From Scolanthus callimorphus (taxonomy: Eukaryota; Cnidaria; Anthozoa; Actiniaria; Edwardsiidae): 64,000 nucleotides of DNA. The notes below the pieces were generated by a model. The model saw only the letters and a list, made by a program, of their open reading frames with translations, had not been told where the DNA came from and made no database searches. Positions 38,540 to 52,100 of this stretch are shown here, one piece after another (within the stretch, counting starts at the first letter, position 1; every line of letters starts with the position of its first letter). The stretch lies in the NCBI GenBank assembly GCA_033964015.1, contig CM066914.1, positions 6,501,831 through 6,565,830 on the forward strand. Direction: 5' to 3'. Made by a program: the position numbers and the translations under genes.

Positions 38540-38862
38540 AACCAGACCCTTGGGTAGATTGCAGTCTAGTTAGACCGAAGCTGGAATATGCAAACTGCCT
38601 GGTACCCGCATCTCCAAAAGGACAAACACCGCCTTGATATGGTGCAGCGGAGTGCAGCCAGAGTTTGCCATAATAATTATTTGAGGGAACCAGGGGTTGT
38701 AACAAACATGTTGAGGGAGCTGGAGTGGCCATCCCTTGAGGGCAGACGGACTCTCTCTCGATTGTCCATGTTCCACCAGGTTGTTTATGGAACTGTGGAT
38801 ATTGAGAGAGAGAGCCCTTCTTGGTTCCAATGGACCGGCCTTCAAGGAATGGCAACTCCAAG
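38540..38862 (+). mobile_element. LINE (CR1/L2-like) ORF2 C-terminal fragment
   Basis: Two frames together read SLVRPKLEYAN then WYPHLQKDKHRLDMVQRSAA, then ARVCHNNYLREPGVVTNMLR, then WPSLEGRRTLSRLSMFHQVV. This is the post-reverse-transcriptase segment common to non-LTR retrotransposons ('L-x-Y-A-x-x-W-x-P-H … Q-R-R-A-A-R … W-x-x-L-x-x-R-R'). One frameshift; no RT catalytic part present. Confidence 0.82.
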
Positions 38863-38869
38863 CGCTTGA

Positions 38870-40149
38870 TTTTTTTTTTGCAAGATTTTTTTTTTACGTC
38901 TCTAAGATATTGTAGGATATTTATTTCGTAAAATTAGTTGAGGATTATGACAAAAATGCTGTGCTGAAATTTTTTTCGGCCCTTCGGGCCGTGCAGGATA
39001 TTTTTTCCAAAATCATCCCCCCCCCCCCATCAGAAGTCAAATGGTCTGGTCGGCCCCTTAGCTTCTCAGATAATCTTTTAGCTCAGGCAAACCTCGATCG
39101 TGCCTCGGGCAGGTCTCGGACAGGCGGGGGATAGACAAGGTCGGGCAGCCTTTAGAAGCATAAGAATAATACAGTATACAGTCGAGTTGCATAATGTCTT
39201 TCCGAAAGTTCAAGGGCATGGGATTAAGGGGATTAAACTCAAGGCATCGTCTGAGAAGACATTCTGGTCCCCTGCCAAACACAAGCTTCTTTTACTTTGT
39301 TATTCAAATCTTAATTGTGTGTGCCTTTGTTTTTCTGCCCTTAACATCTGAAATGCTTCAAAAAAGACGGCTAAATGCTTGGAAAAGACGCGATTTTATC
39401 CTGCAGCTTTTTCCCCAAACCGCCCATCCCCCACCCCTCGCTACTACATGCGATGAGTATCACACTGTGTCAGTTCCAGTGAATAAAATTGAAGTCTACT
39501 TTTGGCAAAAAAGAAAAAGCGGTGGGAAAAAAATTCGTCTACGAATTTGCATATGTAGCAATATCGCTATGATAATAAAGCATTCAAGTCTCTTGTGGAT
39601 TCAAGGGGAAGGAATAAAAAGCTAAAGAGCCAATCAAATTCCAAAGCCCTAATCAGCAAACAATGATGTTGGTCGCGCGCAAGTGACACGGGCTTCTGCC
39701 GTGCAAAAACTATTTTTAAATGCATGTCACGTGACCTGCTTGGAGTCAATACAGCCTTGGCAGATTTAGGGGGAAATCAGTTAAATTTATACTTTTGAAT
39801 GAACTGCCCTAGCATTCGACTGTAAAATTAGCAAATGCTGAGATGATCTACCTGACGAACTCAATTTGGATATGTAAAGCGGTGTACGGCGGTGAAATAG
39901 GTCAAAGAGGCGATTGTTTGAAATTTTAGTGGATCTTCCATCACAGGAAAGCGAACAGTTGAGCCGTATGTAAACTGCAACAATCGAAGCCCAATCCTCT
40001 GCGCTTGTTTACCGACTTGGTTGCTACGGATTTTAGTAATTTGGGACACTTAGTGTGTGAAGAATTTTGATGAAAAGAGAATATTTTGGCAGATAAAGGC
40101 CTGCTGCATACTGGCTTAAGCCACTGAATATATAATTTGGCGCGGAGGC
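38870..40149. other. Intergenic upstream of adenylyl cyclase
   Basis: No gene seen. The last 150 bases before the start codon at 40150 lack an upstream ATG in frame. The 5' UTR and promoter of the cyclase presumably lie here or farther upstream, but I see no clear core motif. Confidence 0.45.
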
Positions 40150-43100
40150 ATGACAACTCCTGCCGAGCAAAGGGAGCCAAATAGAAGATCTTCTACGCCG
40201 TCTAAACGCGCCTGGGAAGTACAGGCGCAGCAAGCAGCCAACGATTTATTGCCTGGTGACTACAACAAGAATACTAAACAGCCACACAACGACGCTAGCG
40301 TCTCGAGAAAAGATAGTAGTCCGAAAAGTATGGACTCTGCCGCTTCAGGCGGGGAAATTCGAGTCGAAGTTAGCGCCGACCTTGTAGAGGAATCAACGCC
40401 GCTGAATGCAGCTATGGAAAACGCCAACAAGGTCGATACCTCCAACGGTACTTTGAGCTTGGCTATACCTGGTAAAAATGGACAGAAATCCAGCTCGAGG
40501 GATCTCGAACTCACAGAAAGCGGGAAAGATTCGAATTGTAGCGACGACTCATTTGCCGGTCATTGGAGACTTTTTACTCGCGTTCTGAAGTCGAAGAGAT
40601 TTGATTCCGAAAAACTTGAAAGCCTCTACCAGCGCTATATATTCCGCTTGAACCAGAAGTTTACGAGCTGGCTCATTTCGATTCTCATAGTTCTCAGTAT
40701 TGTTTTAGTATTTTTGCAGTTCTTTAAAGAGCAGAAGAGCCCAGCATCTCAAAATATCGAAGGAATAATAATGGCAGTCTTTACTGTTATCTACATTGGT
40801 TTGGCGTATGTTGTCAATAGGAGTGGTTCGTCGGACAAACAAATGTCGGTGTCATCCCAAAAGCAACTTCGATGGGTTTCTTATGCACTTTTGGCTCTCT
40901 CTTGCGGGTTTGTGCTTACGGCGGTTCTCTGTCCTGTCGGGGAAAATGTCGTGGAAGACGCGAATTATTCGCCAAGCGATGGAGTCTGGATCACTATATT
41001 TTTTATTTACATGACTTATACTATGCTACCAGTGCGGATGCGAATTGCCGTGTTTGGGGGATGTTTGCTTCTAACTCTGCATCTTATTTCAAGCGCCGCT
41101 ATGAATCGAAACAACGATAATCTATCCAGATTGGTAAGTACGATTCAGTTAAAAATTCCCGCGTTTTGAACGGGAGTATATCCTTAGAATGACTCGCTCC
41201 AACCAGATACGAGTCAGGTAGTTGCCGAATGGTTGTCGATTTCAGGGGCTTTTCTGGCTCTTTTAGCTTTTTTCGTTTCAACATGAATTATTAAAAACTT
41301 CGATCCAATAATTCTTCCCGCTAACTATTTTGTACGTTTGTGCCCTCAAAGGAGAGAAATCCAATAAACCCCCTTGATCGACCCTTTGGAAAAATACGGA
41401 CAGGAATAAGCTGTTTCCCATTTTACAGTAATTCAAATGCCTGGTTGCTATATTTTTAGCTGCTGGCAATTGTGGTGCCTGAGTTTGGCCTTCGATTTCA
41501 TCGATTATGGCAATTTGCGTGGTTCTATTCCCCTGTCTAACAGAACTGACGTCCATAAACAATAGTCCTGCGAGGTGCTAAACACGGAACCTCTAAATCA
41601 TTCCGTACTCTGAACAAGCCATGAATTTCTCGAAATCCACATTTTCTAAAAGGCAATACCTTACTGCACCCGAGGTAAATAAAATGTGTAATTTTCATCG
41701 TGCCTTGAAAGGCTGTATTCGAGAATCAGGACGAGATTATTTTCATCCCCTTGTTGTAAACACACCGTTGTTGTAATTTGAGCCGAAACCTTTGAGCACA
41801 CTAAAAGTTTTCATTTAGTACAGTAGCAATTTTAAAAATAATATTTTTAGGAATCTTCAAAGTGCATATAATGTTAACTCTCTGGGTTTTAAATCTTTAT
41901 TGCGTTTTTTTTCAAGGGGATCTAGATTCCTCCCAATATCAGAGCGATTCACAGGTGCAAAAGTTCAGATGAGAATAAGCTACCCCTTGGCTGATTGGAA
42001 CATTATTTTTCTACGCTTTTATGGATTGCTACAAACATCAAATCCTTGTTTGGTCAATTGAATTTTTATAAACAATGTTTGGGTGTTATCTGTCTGTCAT
42101 TTGTGCTCTTGGGGGACCCAGGAAAGACTTGTAAATCATTTTTTCATACGACAGACTTATAGGATCCACTTATTAATGGAATTTTCCTGCTTTTCATTCG
42201 CGTTTGTCTGCACTTTCATGTAAATTTTTATTTTGCTTTTGACAGATTGTTTTTGAAAGACATGTGCGACAATTTACACTTCTTAGGTGGCCGAACGCCG
42301 TCCACTTATATATTACTTTAATTTCCTTTGCGAAACCTTCAGATCCAATTATTTCTTTTTACATGTACTTATACATTCCATGCACGAATTGTGGATCATT
42401 TATCCGTGTTGATAGACGGTCTTAGAAAAATAGAATTTTGCTCAAATGATACTTGACATTTGATATGTTGTAGAGATGGTGATGGAAAAAAATCTACTGC
42501 CACAATCTGTCCCCTAGAAGTGCATCCCTCTTTCTTGAATTCGACATTTACACTTTGTGTTGGTTCCTGTTGCTACTTGAAATAGTTTTTTTTACAAAAG
42601 AAAGCAATAGAAATTCTGTTTTTGTTCACAGCGTTTCTATTTTTAGATTTCTACCACAATTCACAACTTCCTAAACCAAAGGACTGCATGCATAACACAT
42701 CCAATTTCATAACATGTCACGATGCTTGAGTATTGAAGTATTTTGACATTTTTTAGTATTGAAGTATTTGAATATTTTTTCATATGTAATGTTACCCTAA
42801 AAGAACACCCCTAAAAGTTTCTATCAACTGCTTCTTTTTATTCTCATCTACAACGTATTGAAGTGCCATTTTTGATCAGTGCAAATTATTCCCTTTGTGT
42901 GTATAATGCATATCTTTAAAAAGATAACAGACAGCATTCATTTTTTGACTGATTCATGCTGTCTCACTGAGAACTCATTTAATATTCATTACCAAGAGCT
43001 AAAATTACTTTTTCTTGCATTGTTAACTTAAAAACTGTAATTAACTGAATATGAAGACCTTTTTTACTCCATTTTTATAGTTGCAAATTTTATTTCTAGG

Positions 43101-46100
43101 TCATGCCATTGCAAAATAGCTGAAAGGTGAAACATATTTTTTGTAAACCACAGCAACTAGAATTTTGTAAATAAAGTACAGCACCATGGAACGTTTCTAC
43201 CCCTCTGAGTTTGCCTCCTGTTTATAATTTAGGGCCTCTCATAACTCCCGAGTTTCTAAAGAGTTTCTAAACCATTAGCATAAGTTTTATTTTTAATTGT
43301 GTCAGCTGGGCCTCTTTAGGTCCAGGCCATAAAATTCCTGTATTTTTTCTAAATTTCATTGCTTTGTGATGTTATTGAGCAATAAAACAATAGAGCCCTT
43401 TGAAGTGGGATTTTGTATCAAGGCCTCACAAAGATGCTAATCTTGAACTAGTTTAAGTGAGGCTTTGGTGTGTTTCTGTCAAGCTTAGGTTGCTTAATTA
43501 ATCTAATTATATGTATTTTCTAAAAATTCAAGAAGTTTAAAATAGTACAAAGTATAGTATGTTTACTTGAGGTTGTTTTGCAGGTAGTTTCAAAAGCAGC
43601 TGTTATTTTTGCAGCACTTGCAATATCAGTGGTATATTTGGTGTTTTTAGACAGACTGCCATTATCAGCCAGTTTTTGCTATTAAGGCCCACAGGGTCTC
43701 AGAAGGTCTTTCTTAGTGGCCTAACCACAACCATTTTGGGGGATAAATTGATACATTGTAGCAAGTTCATTGTGTGGTGGTCTGCAATTAATTCTTTTTG
43801 TGTATGTATTTTGTATACCAGTAATATATAATGAATCATACTTTTTTATATTTTTTTTAATCATACTTGAATATTGTGCAAATTCATGTTTTCATACTTC
43901 TTTCAAAAATTGACAATTTGATTTTGAAAAATTGGAGCTTAACCAATCGTAGAATATTATTTTTCACACCAAAATGCAGAATCTTTCCCAGAATTGTTGT
44001 GTCTAAGTAAATTTCACAATTGTGAAAAAAACAAAACACAAAATATGAAACTTGATTTGAAAGAGTGACTGTCCAATGATTGGCCCTTATAAATTTGCTA
44101 GATGCTGTAAAATTTCTTTATAAATTACTGTAATCCAGTTTTCCTGTAAGTCAAACACATAAATATCTGACAAACACAGGAAAAAATCCATGAAATGTAA
44201 AGTGTTCAACTTAAATGGGCTTTATGGCATGGTTGGTTTATCAAAATTTGATAAAACTAGGCCAGTGGTCTTGCTCCGACGAAGGGCATGCTCGAAACGT
44301 CAGCAAAACACCAATTTTTCCACAGCATTTAACTTAAATCTCAACTTTCACCTTTAGTTGTTGTTGTTCATGGTCTTCATTATGCTTCAACTTAGTCTAA
44401 AAAAGAAAAATGCACTGAATGTCCCATTATATTCTTAAATGCAAGATTTGATAGCTTTTGCTGTCAAATTTCCAAGTTTGACAAAAGGTTGGTTGTTGTT
44501 GTTCATGGTCTGCATTATGCTTCAACTTAGTCTAAAAAAGAAAAATGAGCTGAAAGTCCCATTATATTCTTAAATGCAAGATTTTGATAGCTTTTGCTGT
44601 CAAATTTCCAAGTTTGACAAAAGTTCTACCTGATAAGAAATCAAAAATGCCAATTCCATGCAATCCATGCAATTTCTTCTACTCGATAACACACAAACAT
44701 TTCAAAATTTGTACTAGCAGCTGAAGTATTATGCAATAAACCTAGATGATTATTTTGTTCATTTCTTGTGAATTTGACTATCTAAAGCTACCCAAATTCA
44801 CCCCAAATTTTGACACTACCCTTAATGGTTTAATCCCATGTTTCTGACATTGGGAAATATATCTTAACCACACATGTTCTGTGCATGGGTTTGGTGAGTT
44901 TTTACCTGTGAAAGGTAATTTGGCAAAACCTATTCTTTGATCTGTTTGCTAATAACATTCAAGAAGTCTATGTTTATATCATCCAACATGCAGGAGGCCA
45001 ACAACAGTGCAATGCTGTCAGAATGTTTCAGGCTGTTATTAAAAAAAAGTAGCCGGCAGAGCTCTGGCTGGCTTGTTCTGACAGCACTGCCAATGCAAAG
45101 CTCTTAATTAACTCAGGAGCAATCCTCTTAATATCTGACCAGGAAAAGCAAGTTCAATGTTATTGTTAACGTGTTTCTTGGAAAGCCATTCAAATGCTTC
45201 TTCCCAATGCCAGATGTTGAAGCCATTCAAGTGTTTGAGTGGGAAGCCCCTAAAGTGTTGTTGTGACTACTGAAAGATAATTTTCAAACACAAAACTTTC
45301 TATGGTAATATTGTTTGATTTTTTAAGGACTAGTTTAGAACTTAATCAACCTGTAAAAAATGTTATGTCAATTGATTGTGAGTAGGATAAGAACGACAAA
45401 TGTCACAAAAATTTACAAGTAGAGTACATACTCTTAAAATTAATCCAAAAACTAAAAATAGTAATTTGATATTATTATAGTTTGCAATTTATAGTCTGTG
45501 AAGGTTTGTTTCCCCCCCCCAGAACTTTATACTTTAAAAAAATTGAGCTTATTTCTTATGTATTTGGATATTGGAAGAGTGCAAAATAATAAAATAAGCA
45601 TTTTTGATTTATATTTTTATGGGAAATGACTTCATTATGTAAAACATTCATTATGTACATTTTCTTGATAAGCCAAGGGTGGGTTTTCCTGGTTTTATGG
45701 GTAGAATTTGATTAATTAGGGAATCCACAATCATTGATAACTAACTTGAATGTTTATTAGGAATCTCTGTTTCATCAAACCCAATTTATTACCCATGCTT
45801 AAAACTTAACAAGAATTTTACCCACAATCTATTTCTACATATTTAATATCAATACACTCCCTTGGTGGTTGAAAACAAGGAAAACTAGCATGTTCAGATT
45901 CACATGCATAGTCTCACACAAAATGCTCCAATTGGATTTGTGTGGCACCAAAAAGTGTTCTTATTCTCACTATATAACTCGAACCCTGAAGGGAAGTGAA
46001 AATTGGTTCGAGTCATCAGGGTTCTACTGTATATAGAGCAGATTTCATATGAATGTAGTAAAACCAATTACAAAATGATTACACCAATTCTGAAACCTTT

Positions 46101-49100
46101 AGGAGTGGCTGCAAAGTAAATAGCAAATTACTCAAAACAGTAATCTGAAATCCACTCCGACTGTTACTAAGCTGGCCTAAGTATATATTTCTTTCCTAAG
46201 CTTTAGTTTTTCCCCATATACACACTTATCTAACAAACAGAATAAAAAAAACTAAAGAAGTAAAGACATGTAAATGATTCCTTGAATTGCATAATTTCTG
46301 GAGTATGCTCACAAGATGCCTAAAAGGTTTGATAAAATGTTTCCGGCTTATACTATTAAAATCCACATTTTCTCAACATAGGTTTTCAGAAAATGACTAA
46401 AAAGATCATACAAGATTAAGGCTTTCCAAACTCAAGGCTTTTTCATTTCTTCCTAGTTTGATAATTTTTGTGTCAAATGGGCAGCTGTAGAGACTCAAAT
46501 GCATTTCTCAAAGTATATAAAACCATAATGAAAGCTATTTAGTGATAAAAGGAATATCTATCAGTCCCAACTTTCATTATAGGGCTTTTATCTTTACCAC
46601 ATTCATGCCAACTAAAAACATCTCTGATTTGCTGTCAGTTACTATGATAAAGGCATTCTTTTTATCACAAATTTATTTAATGATTTATATGTGAGTGCAA
46701 GTCGTCCATGGCTTGTTGTCAGTTATCTTTTATTGTATCCGATATTGGTGTTAGATAAGTTAATGAAATAATTAATAGTACAGATATTTCTTATTTTTTT
46801 GTGTTTTGTAGCTGTCCAGTTAGTATTACAATTTATACAAAGTATAACCTGTAAGCAGTTGTTTCCTCCTCTTTTTGACCACAATGCTTGCAGGGCGGGA
46901 GTATAGTACAGAGTTGTGACTCATTGTCCTCATTAGGCCCACTGGACTGGAATTTTTTTGGAAGAAACTTCCAGAATTGTGGAAGGGAGCAGGGATTTGT
47001 TTTTTCAGAGTTTTATTTGTTGACACCTGATACAACATGATACTTATGTTATAGCCCATATACACTTTCAACAAGACTTCACAAATGGAATTAGTGCTCT
47101 TTTTATTCATTTTGACCTGGTTGGCAAAAAAAAAGCACAGGAACCTCATCTTAACATTATTCTGGAGCCCTGAAACACCCAAGGGAACAATATCTTTTCT
47201 TTTCATTCTTACTTAGTTTAATTACTTTTGCTGAAATAAAATTATCTCTGGCATAAATAATAATAGAACTTATTTTTCTGTTACATGTATTTGGAAATTT
47301 GTAATCCTTGTTTTATTAGAAAAAGATTATTGGAGAAGTCTTGGAAAACGTTAAGTGATTTTGATGAAAACTTTGTTTTTCTGAGTTGTGAAGCAGATAA
47401 TTGAGTGTAATTGGTTGTCAAGGGAAATGTATTATTATTATTATTATTATTATTCCAGATGTAAAAGTCATTTACATAAGATCATTATATTTATTGTACT
47501 GCACCTTCTTGTTGATGTGTGAACATATGAGACCTATGCATTTTTAAGAACCATATAATTTCATGTTTAGTAATCATGTCAAGAATAAAATGGCAATTTT
47601 GTTGATACCAGACTATACAGAGATAAGAGTTTCTCTAATAAGTTTTGCGTAATGTGTGCTAATGTTCATTATGTTAGAAGTTATCATAATCAGAGACAAA
47701 GCAAATTGATGTAGAGAGAAAACATCTGATTTTAGTGACTCGGAATAAAAAATGACATTTTAGAAGGAGTCTGCTTCTTTTTTAAACTGTGCTATGTGTT
47801 ATTAATTAACCCTGCACTTAGGTGTTATGTTCCCAAGAATGGTTTTCCAAGTTGTAAGATATTGGGAAAGTGGAATATTTTAAAAGCATGATTAATAAAT
47901 TATTTCTCACAATTGTATTATGTCAGAATAATCCACACCTCCCAGGAATGTTTGGCAAATGGCCCTCTCCAATTATTTTCGCTGTGCTAGGGTCTGATCT
48001 GTCTAGCCTGAATTTCAGCCTCCCCTTTGCTCTTTATTGTCTTTTGCAAAATGAAAATTCACCACAAAAATTATGTCACTTGTGAGTGTGTTGACTTGTA
48101 AAGTTTTTGCTTGACAGTATTTATGTAGTGGATAAGAAATTCTTCATAATTCAGATGTTTCCTTTTGCATGAGATACATGCATACATGTACCTGTCAACC
48201 CCGAAAGCTCCAAAATCATGAGATTGTGTTTCAAATACAACAACTGCATAATAAAATCACAATAAAATTTACCCAGGAGACATACAGTAAATATATCAGA
48301 AGTTTCAATTTTTTCCCCGGGAGACCAAGGGTAAAAACTGGGAGTCTCCCATGTAAACCAGGAGAGTTTCCAGGTATGCATGTGCGTGATAGGAAGACAT
48401 TAGATAGTTTCTTGAATGACACATTTCAAACATGTAGATACATATTTATGGTGTGGCACATCTAGATTATTGTATAAGTACAACCAGTAGAATTTTTAGG
48501 CTTACAAGCATAGACTAATGCTGAAAGAGAAAAACGTTTTCTTTTATTTATCAGGATTGTTGGAAACTCAAGTATATGTTAATTAAATAAAGGAGAATGT
48601 ATATTAGATGTTAAAGGTTACCATAGCTGAAATAAGATATGTTATTTTAAAACCTAGGAACAAAACTATTAATTTAATACTGTGGCACTTAGACTAAGAT
48701 GTAACTTGATGTCTGAAATCAAATTCCAGAATATTGTTACATCCAGCAGTTTCCTTTCATTGAGCATGTAAAGTAGACACCTGTTATTACGTTATTTAAT
48801 CTTGGCAATGGGATTTTCTGTAGCTTCAAGGGTCAGTGGCGGATGAGGTGGTGTGTTGGGTGTGGAGGCATCCCCTTTTCAGCAAAAAAAGAAAAGAAAA
48901 GAAAGAAAGAAAAAACTGATGTAAAAAACAATTTAAGACAATGATGCACCATGTTATATGTTGTCGATATCTATAGCAATAGAATTTCTGACTTCGACTA
49001 AAGCTTTACTAAAACCTGGATCTGACACTGGGGGTAGTGTCACAATGTTAGGGTTAATTTAAGCAGAGTAAATGGAGTCAAATTCACAAGAAATGAACAA

Positions 49101-52100
49101 AATACTCAGGTTTGTTAAATAACCTTCCATCTGCTAGATCAGTAAAAAGATTAGTATTTTTGTGTGTTATCGGGCAGATGGAAAGGGATTGCCAAATGGC
49201 ATTTTGATCTCTTACCAGCTGAATAGTTTTCAAACTTGGAAATTTGATAGCAAAATATTTAAATCTTACTACCCATACAATGCACTTTCAGTTCCTTTTT
49301 CTTACAACTAAGTTGAAATAATATAATATAGGATTCTGAGTTGTTTAGACAGAACACTGGTCGTATTTTTTGTAACATTTTGTTGAAACAACTGTGACAT
49401 AGCCCCTTTAACTGATACACACTACTGGAGAGAAACCTGTGATTTTCCTGTGAAAAAACCTGTGAATTCAGAAAACCTGTGAAAAAAACCTGTGATTTTA
49501 TTTTGGACCAATTTCAGACAGATGAATGTCCAACAACAAACCTGTGAAAAACCTGTGAAATTATAAACCTGTGAAAATAACCTGTGAAAAAACCTGTGAA
49601 AATATAATTGAACAATTCCTGTGAAAAAACCTGTGAAAAAACCTGTGATAATATTTTTATTAGTTTTGCCTAGATGACTAGTTACAGAAACCTGTGAAAA
49701 AACCTGTGATAATAGTTTCAAGTTATTTTTCCCTAGAAACTTGCGAGGTTAACTGTGAAATACCCCTGTGAATTTTTTTGGTCAGAAGTAAGTATGATTT
49801 TATGAATCCTGTGATTTATTTTTCCAGAAACTTGTGAGATAAACCTGTGAAAAACCTGTAATATTTTTTGGTCACAAACTAGCAAGATTTTCAGAATCCT
49901 CTGATTTCATTTTCAATTATCTTTTTCAAATTTTGATCCCTTAAGCAAAATAATGGAGAGGGTAGGTGGATTACTCACAGTTTGGAATGATTTTAGAGGT
50001 GATAGAGTGGATTTCACATGACTGTCGTGAGTAATTCACAATTATTTTGTAATTATTCCCATATTTTATTCAGAAATGGTATTGTGGTTGGTTTCACGAC
50101 AGTCATATGAACACCACTCTAAATTCCTGGAGTTTCAATTACAGCACTGGACCATTGGCCAACTCACTAGCATTATTATCTGCATTATAAGAATTTGTTT
50201 GTTTTTGAACATGCATTAAAATTGCAGGCTGCATCTTTTTTGTGCATTAAAAATTTGCATTCAATTATCAATTAATAAATTAATTATTTAATTAATTGAC
50301 TGAAATTTAAGAAGCTATACAGTATTAGAAGCAATATGGAAGCCATCTGATCCTGACCATTGTCACTATTTTTTTGCACAGAATCCTCAAATCCCTGCTA
50401 TTTGCATCCTTTTTCCATGACAATAACCCCCGGAGGGTCCTTGAAGGTTAAAATGGTAGGGATGACCGTCTGGAAGCCAGAATTTCCACCCTAAAATAAT
50501 GCCTGTTAGAAAAAAATTGACTCCCTAAAAAATGCTGCTCAGCTCTAAAATACAAAAAAACAATAAACATCCTACCGACCGAAGGACAGACAGACCTCTC
50601 TTTTTTGTGACCACTAACAATATTCTGACAAAATTTGATATTTGCTAAAATATAAAAATTCAAAAAATTCAACCACTTTCATAGGCCTGCCAGCTCTCTA
50701 GATCTTCCCGGGATTCTCCAGGATCTTTAACAAATTTTCCATTTTCCAGCATCAAATCTCCAGGATTTTCATTCATATATAAGGGTACAAAAAAGTTAAT
50801 GGAATCCGCGCCTTCGGTAAAGATTCGGCAAGCGTTCGGACGTTTTCGGATTCAGAATGGTTTCGGGAAAGACTCGGGGGAACGAGATCAGTTCCGACGA
50901 GTTCTCCAGATTTCAGAACTTCTGGGTTTGACAGGTGGAATGCACTTCTAGGTAAACTAAAATTTTGGTACTGTGAAAAAATATAACATAAAATTGTGTG
51001 CTTGAGCTCGAAGTTAACGAAAAACTGGTCTTTTCCCAGATCATCAAAGACAGGCATAAACGTGACAAAAAAACTTTTAGAAGAGCCTTCATAAAGCTGC
51101 AGTCGTTTAGCAGTTCAACCCACCTTTTAAATATGCTATTTTTGCGACATTGTGACACTTCCTTTCATAATTATGAAGAGGAGCAACTGAAAGAAGAAGA
51201 CTGAAAGACTGTGTGGGCGCCATGTTTGATTCCTTTCACCACAACACAGGCATCCCGAGCGTGTGATCACGTGACACCAGTACTCTATTTTCATTGGTTA
51301 CTTCTTGGAAAAAAGGCGGGAAAATCGAGGCATCCGCGGCGAGGCAGAGTGTTGAAATCGCTCGTTTTCGCCTCCAGAACTATGGTTTTCAGTCTTGCCT
51401 CTGCTGTGTCAACATTGAAAAGAAACTTAGAAGCTACAACGTAGATAGGCAAGTATTTGTTTATTTTAATATATGATTAAGTTTATTATGTTTTGTTGTT
51501 ACGTTTGAAACTTCATCGTGTAAAAACCCGTACAGTGTCTGCCATCTCTGTCACAGCTAAGTTTCATATTAAACGTTGCGTTGTAAGCTTACTTTTTTAA
51601 TATCTCTATGCACCAAAGTGCATTTCAAAGTGTATTTTGTTTCAAACTCGCAAACTGGCGAAAGCCGAAGGTCAAGTAAACAGCAAGTAAAAGAAACCGT
51701 TCTGCATTTTGTGAGTTTTTTCAATAATTTCTTCATGAACAAGCTCTAGAACCAGACGAAAGGCGCAGGGATGTCAACTCTTCTGGTTTGGTCAGGAGTG
51801 TCAATATTTTTTGCTTAGTTTACCGGGAAAACATCAAGAAAACTGCCATACATTTACTGAATTTTCTCTCGGGAGAATTTCAGGAAATTTCGGCATTTGA
51901 AAGCGGTCTCCAAAGATTAATTGGGTTGACATCCCTGAACGTTTGGTAAATGTTTAACGTTGTTAAGGCACATAGCCAGGAATTTTTTACAAGTATGGAT
52001 GTCATAGAAGTAAGCAGAGCTTTTGATTTCTGAACCATGCATTATCATTTGCCGCCAGGAAAGGTAGACATGTGCATTCTGGTCTACATTTACTTAGCTA

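Larger units (their letters stand above)
41134..49419. other. Adenylyl cyclase intron 1, part before the CACTA element
   Basis: AT-rich and without any coding signal; the two exons on either side join in phase, so no exon is missing. Holds a tandem duplication (44350-44628), a 'GGGAGTCTCCC' repeat (48185-48385), a 'GAGCAGATTTCA' MITE (46036-46160), a TTA microsatellite and a dispersed repeat (49025-49419). Confidence 0.6.

Noticed and set aside
39194..39625. 143-codon plus-strand frame upstream of adenylyl cyclase
   Set aside because: Composition and codon use look random, with no splice support or family resemblance.
40260..40514. Antisense frame within adenylyl cyclase exon 1
   Set aside because: A shadow of the strongly coding plus-strand frame.
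44230..44330. Retroelement end (GACGAAGGGCATGCTCGAAA word)
   Set aside because: The word resembles ends of some retroelements, but I see no coding remnant or boundary to define an element.
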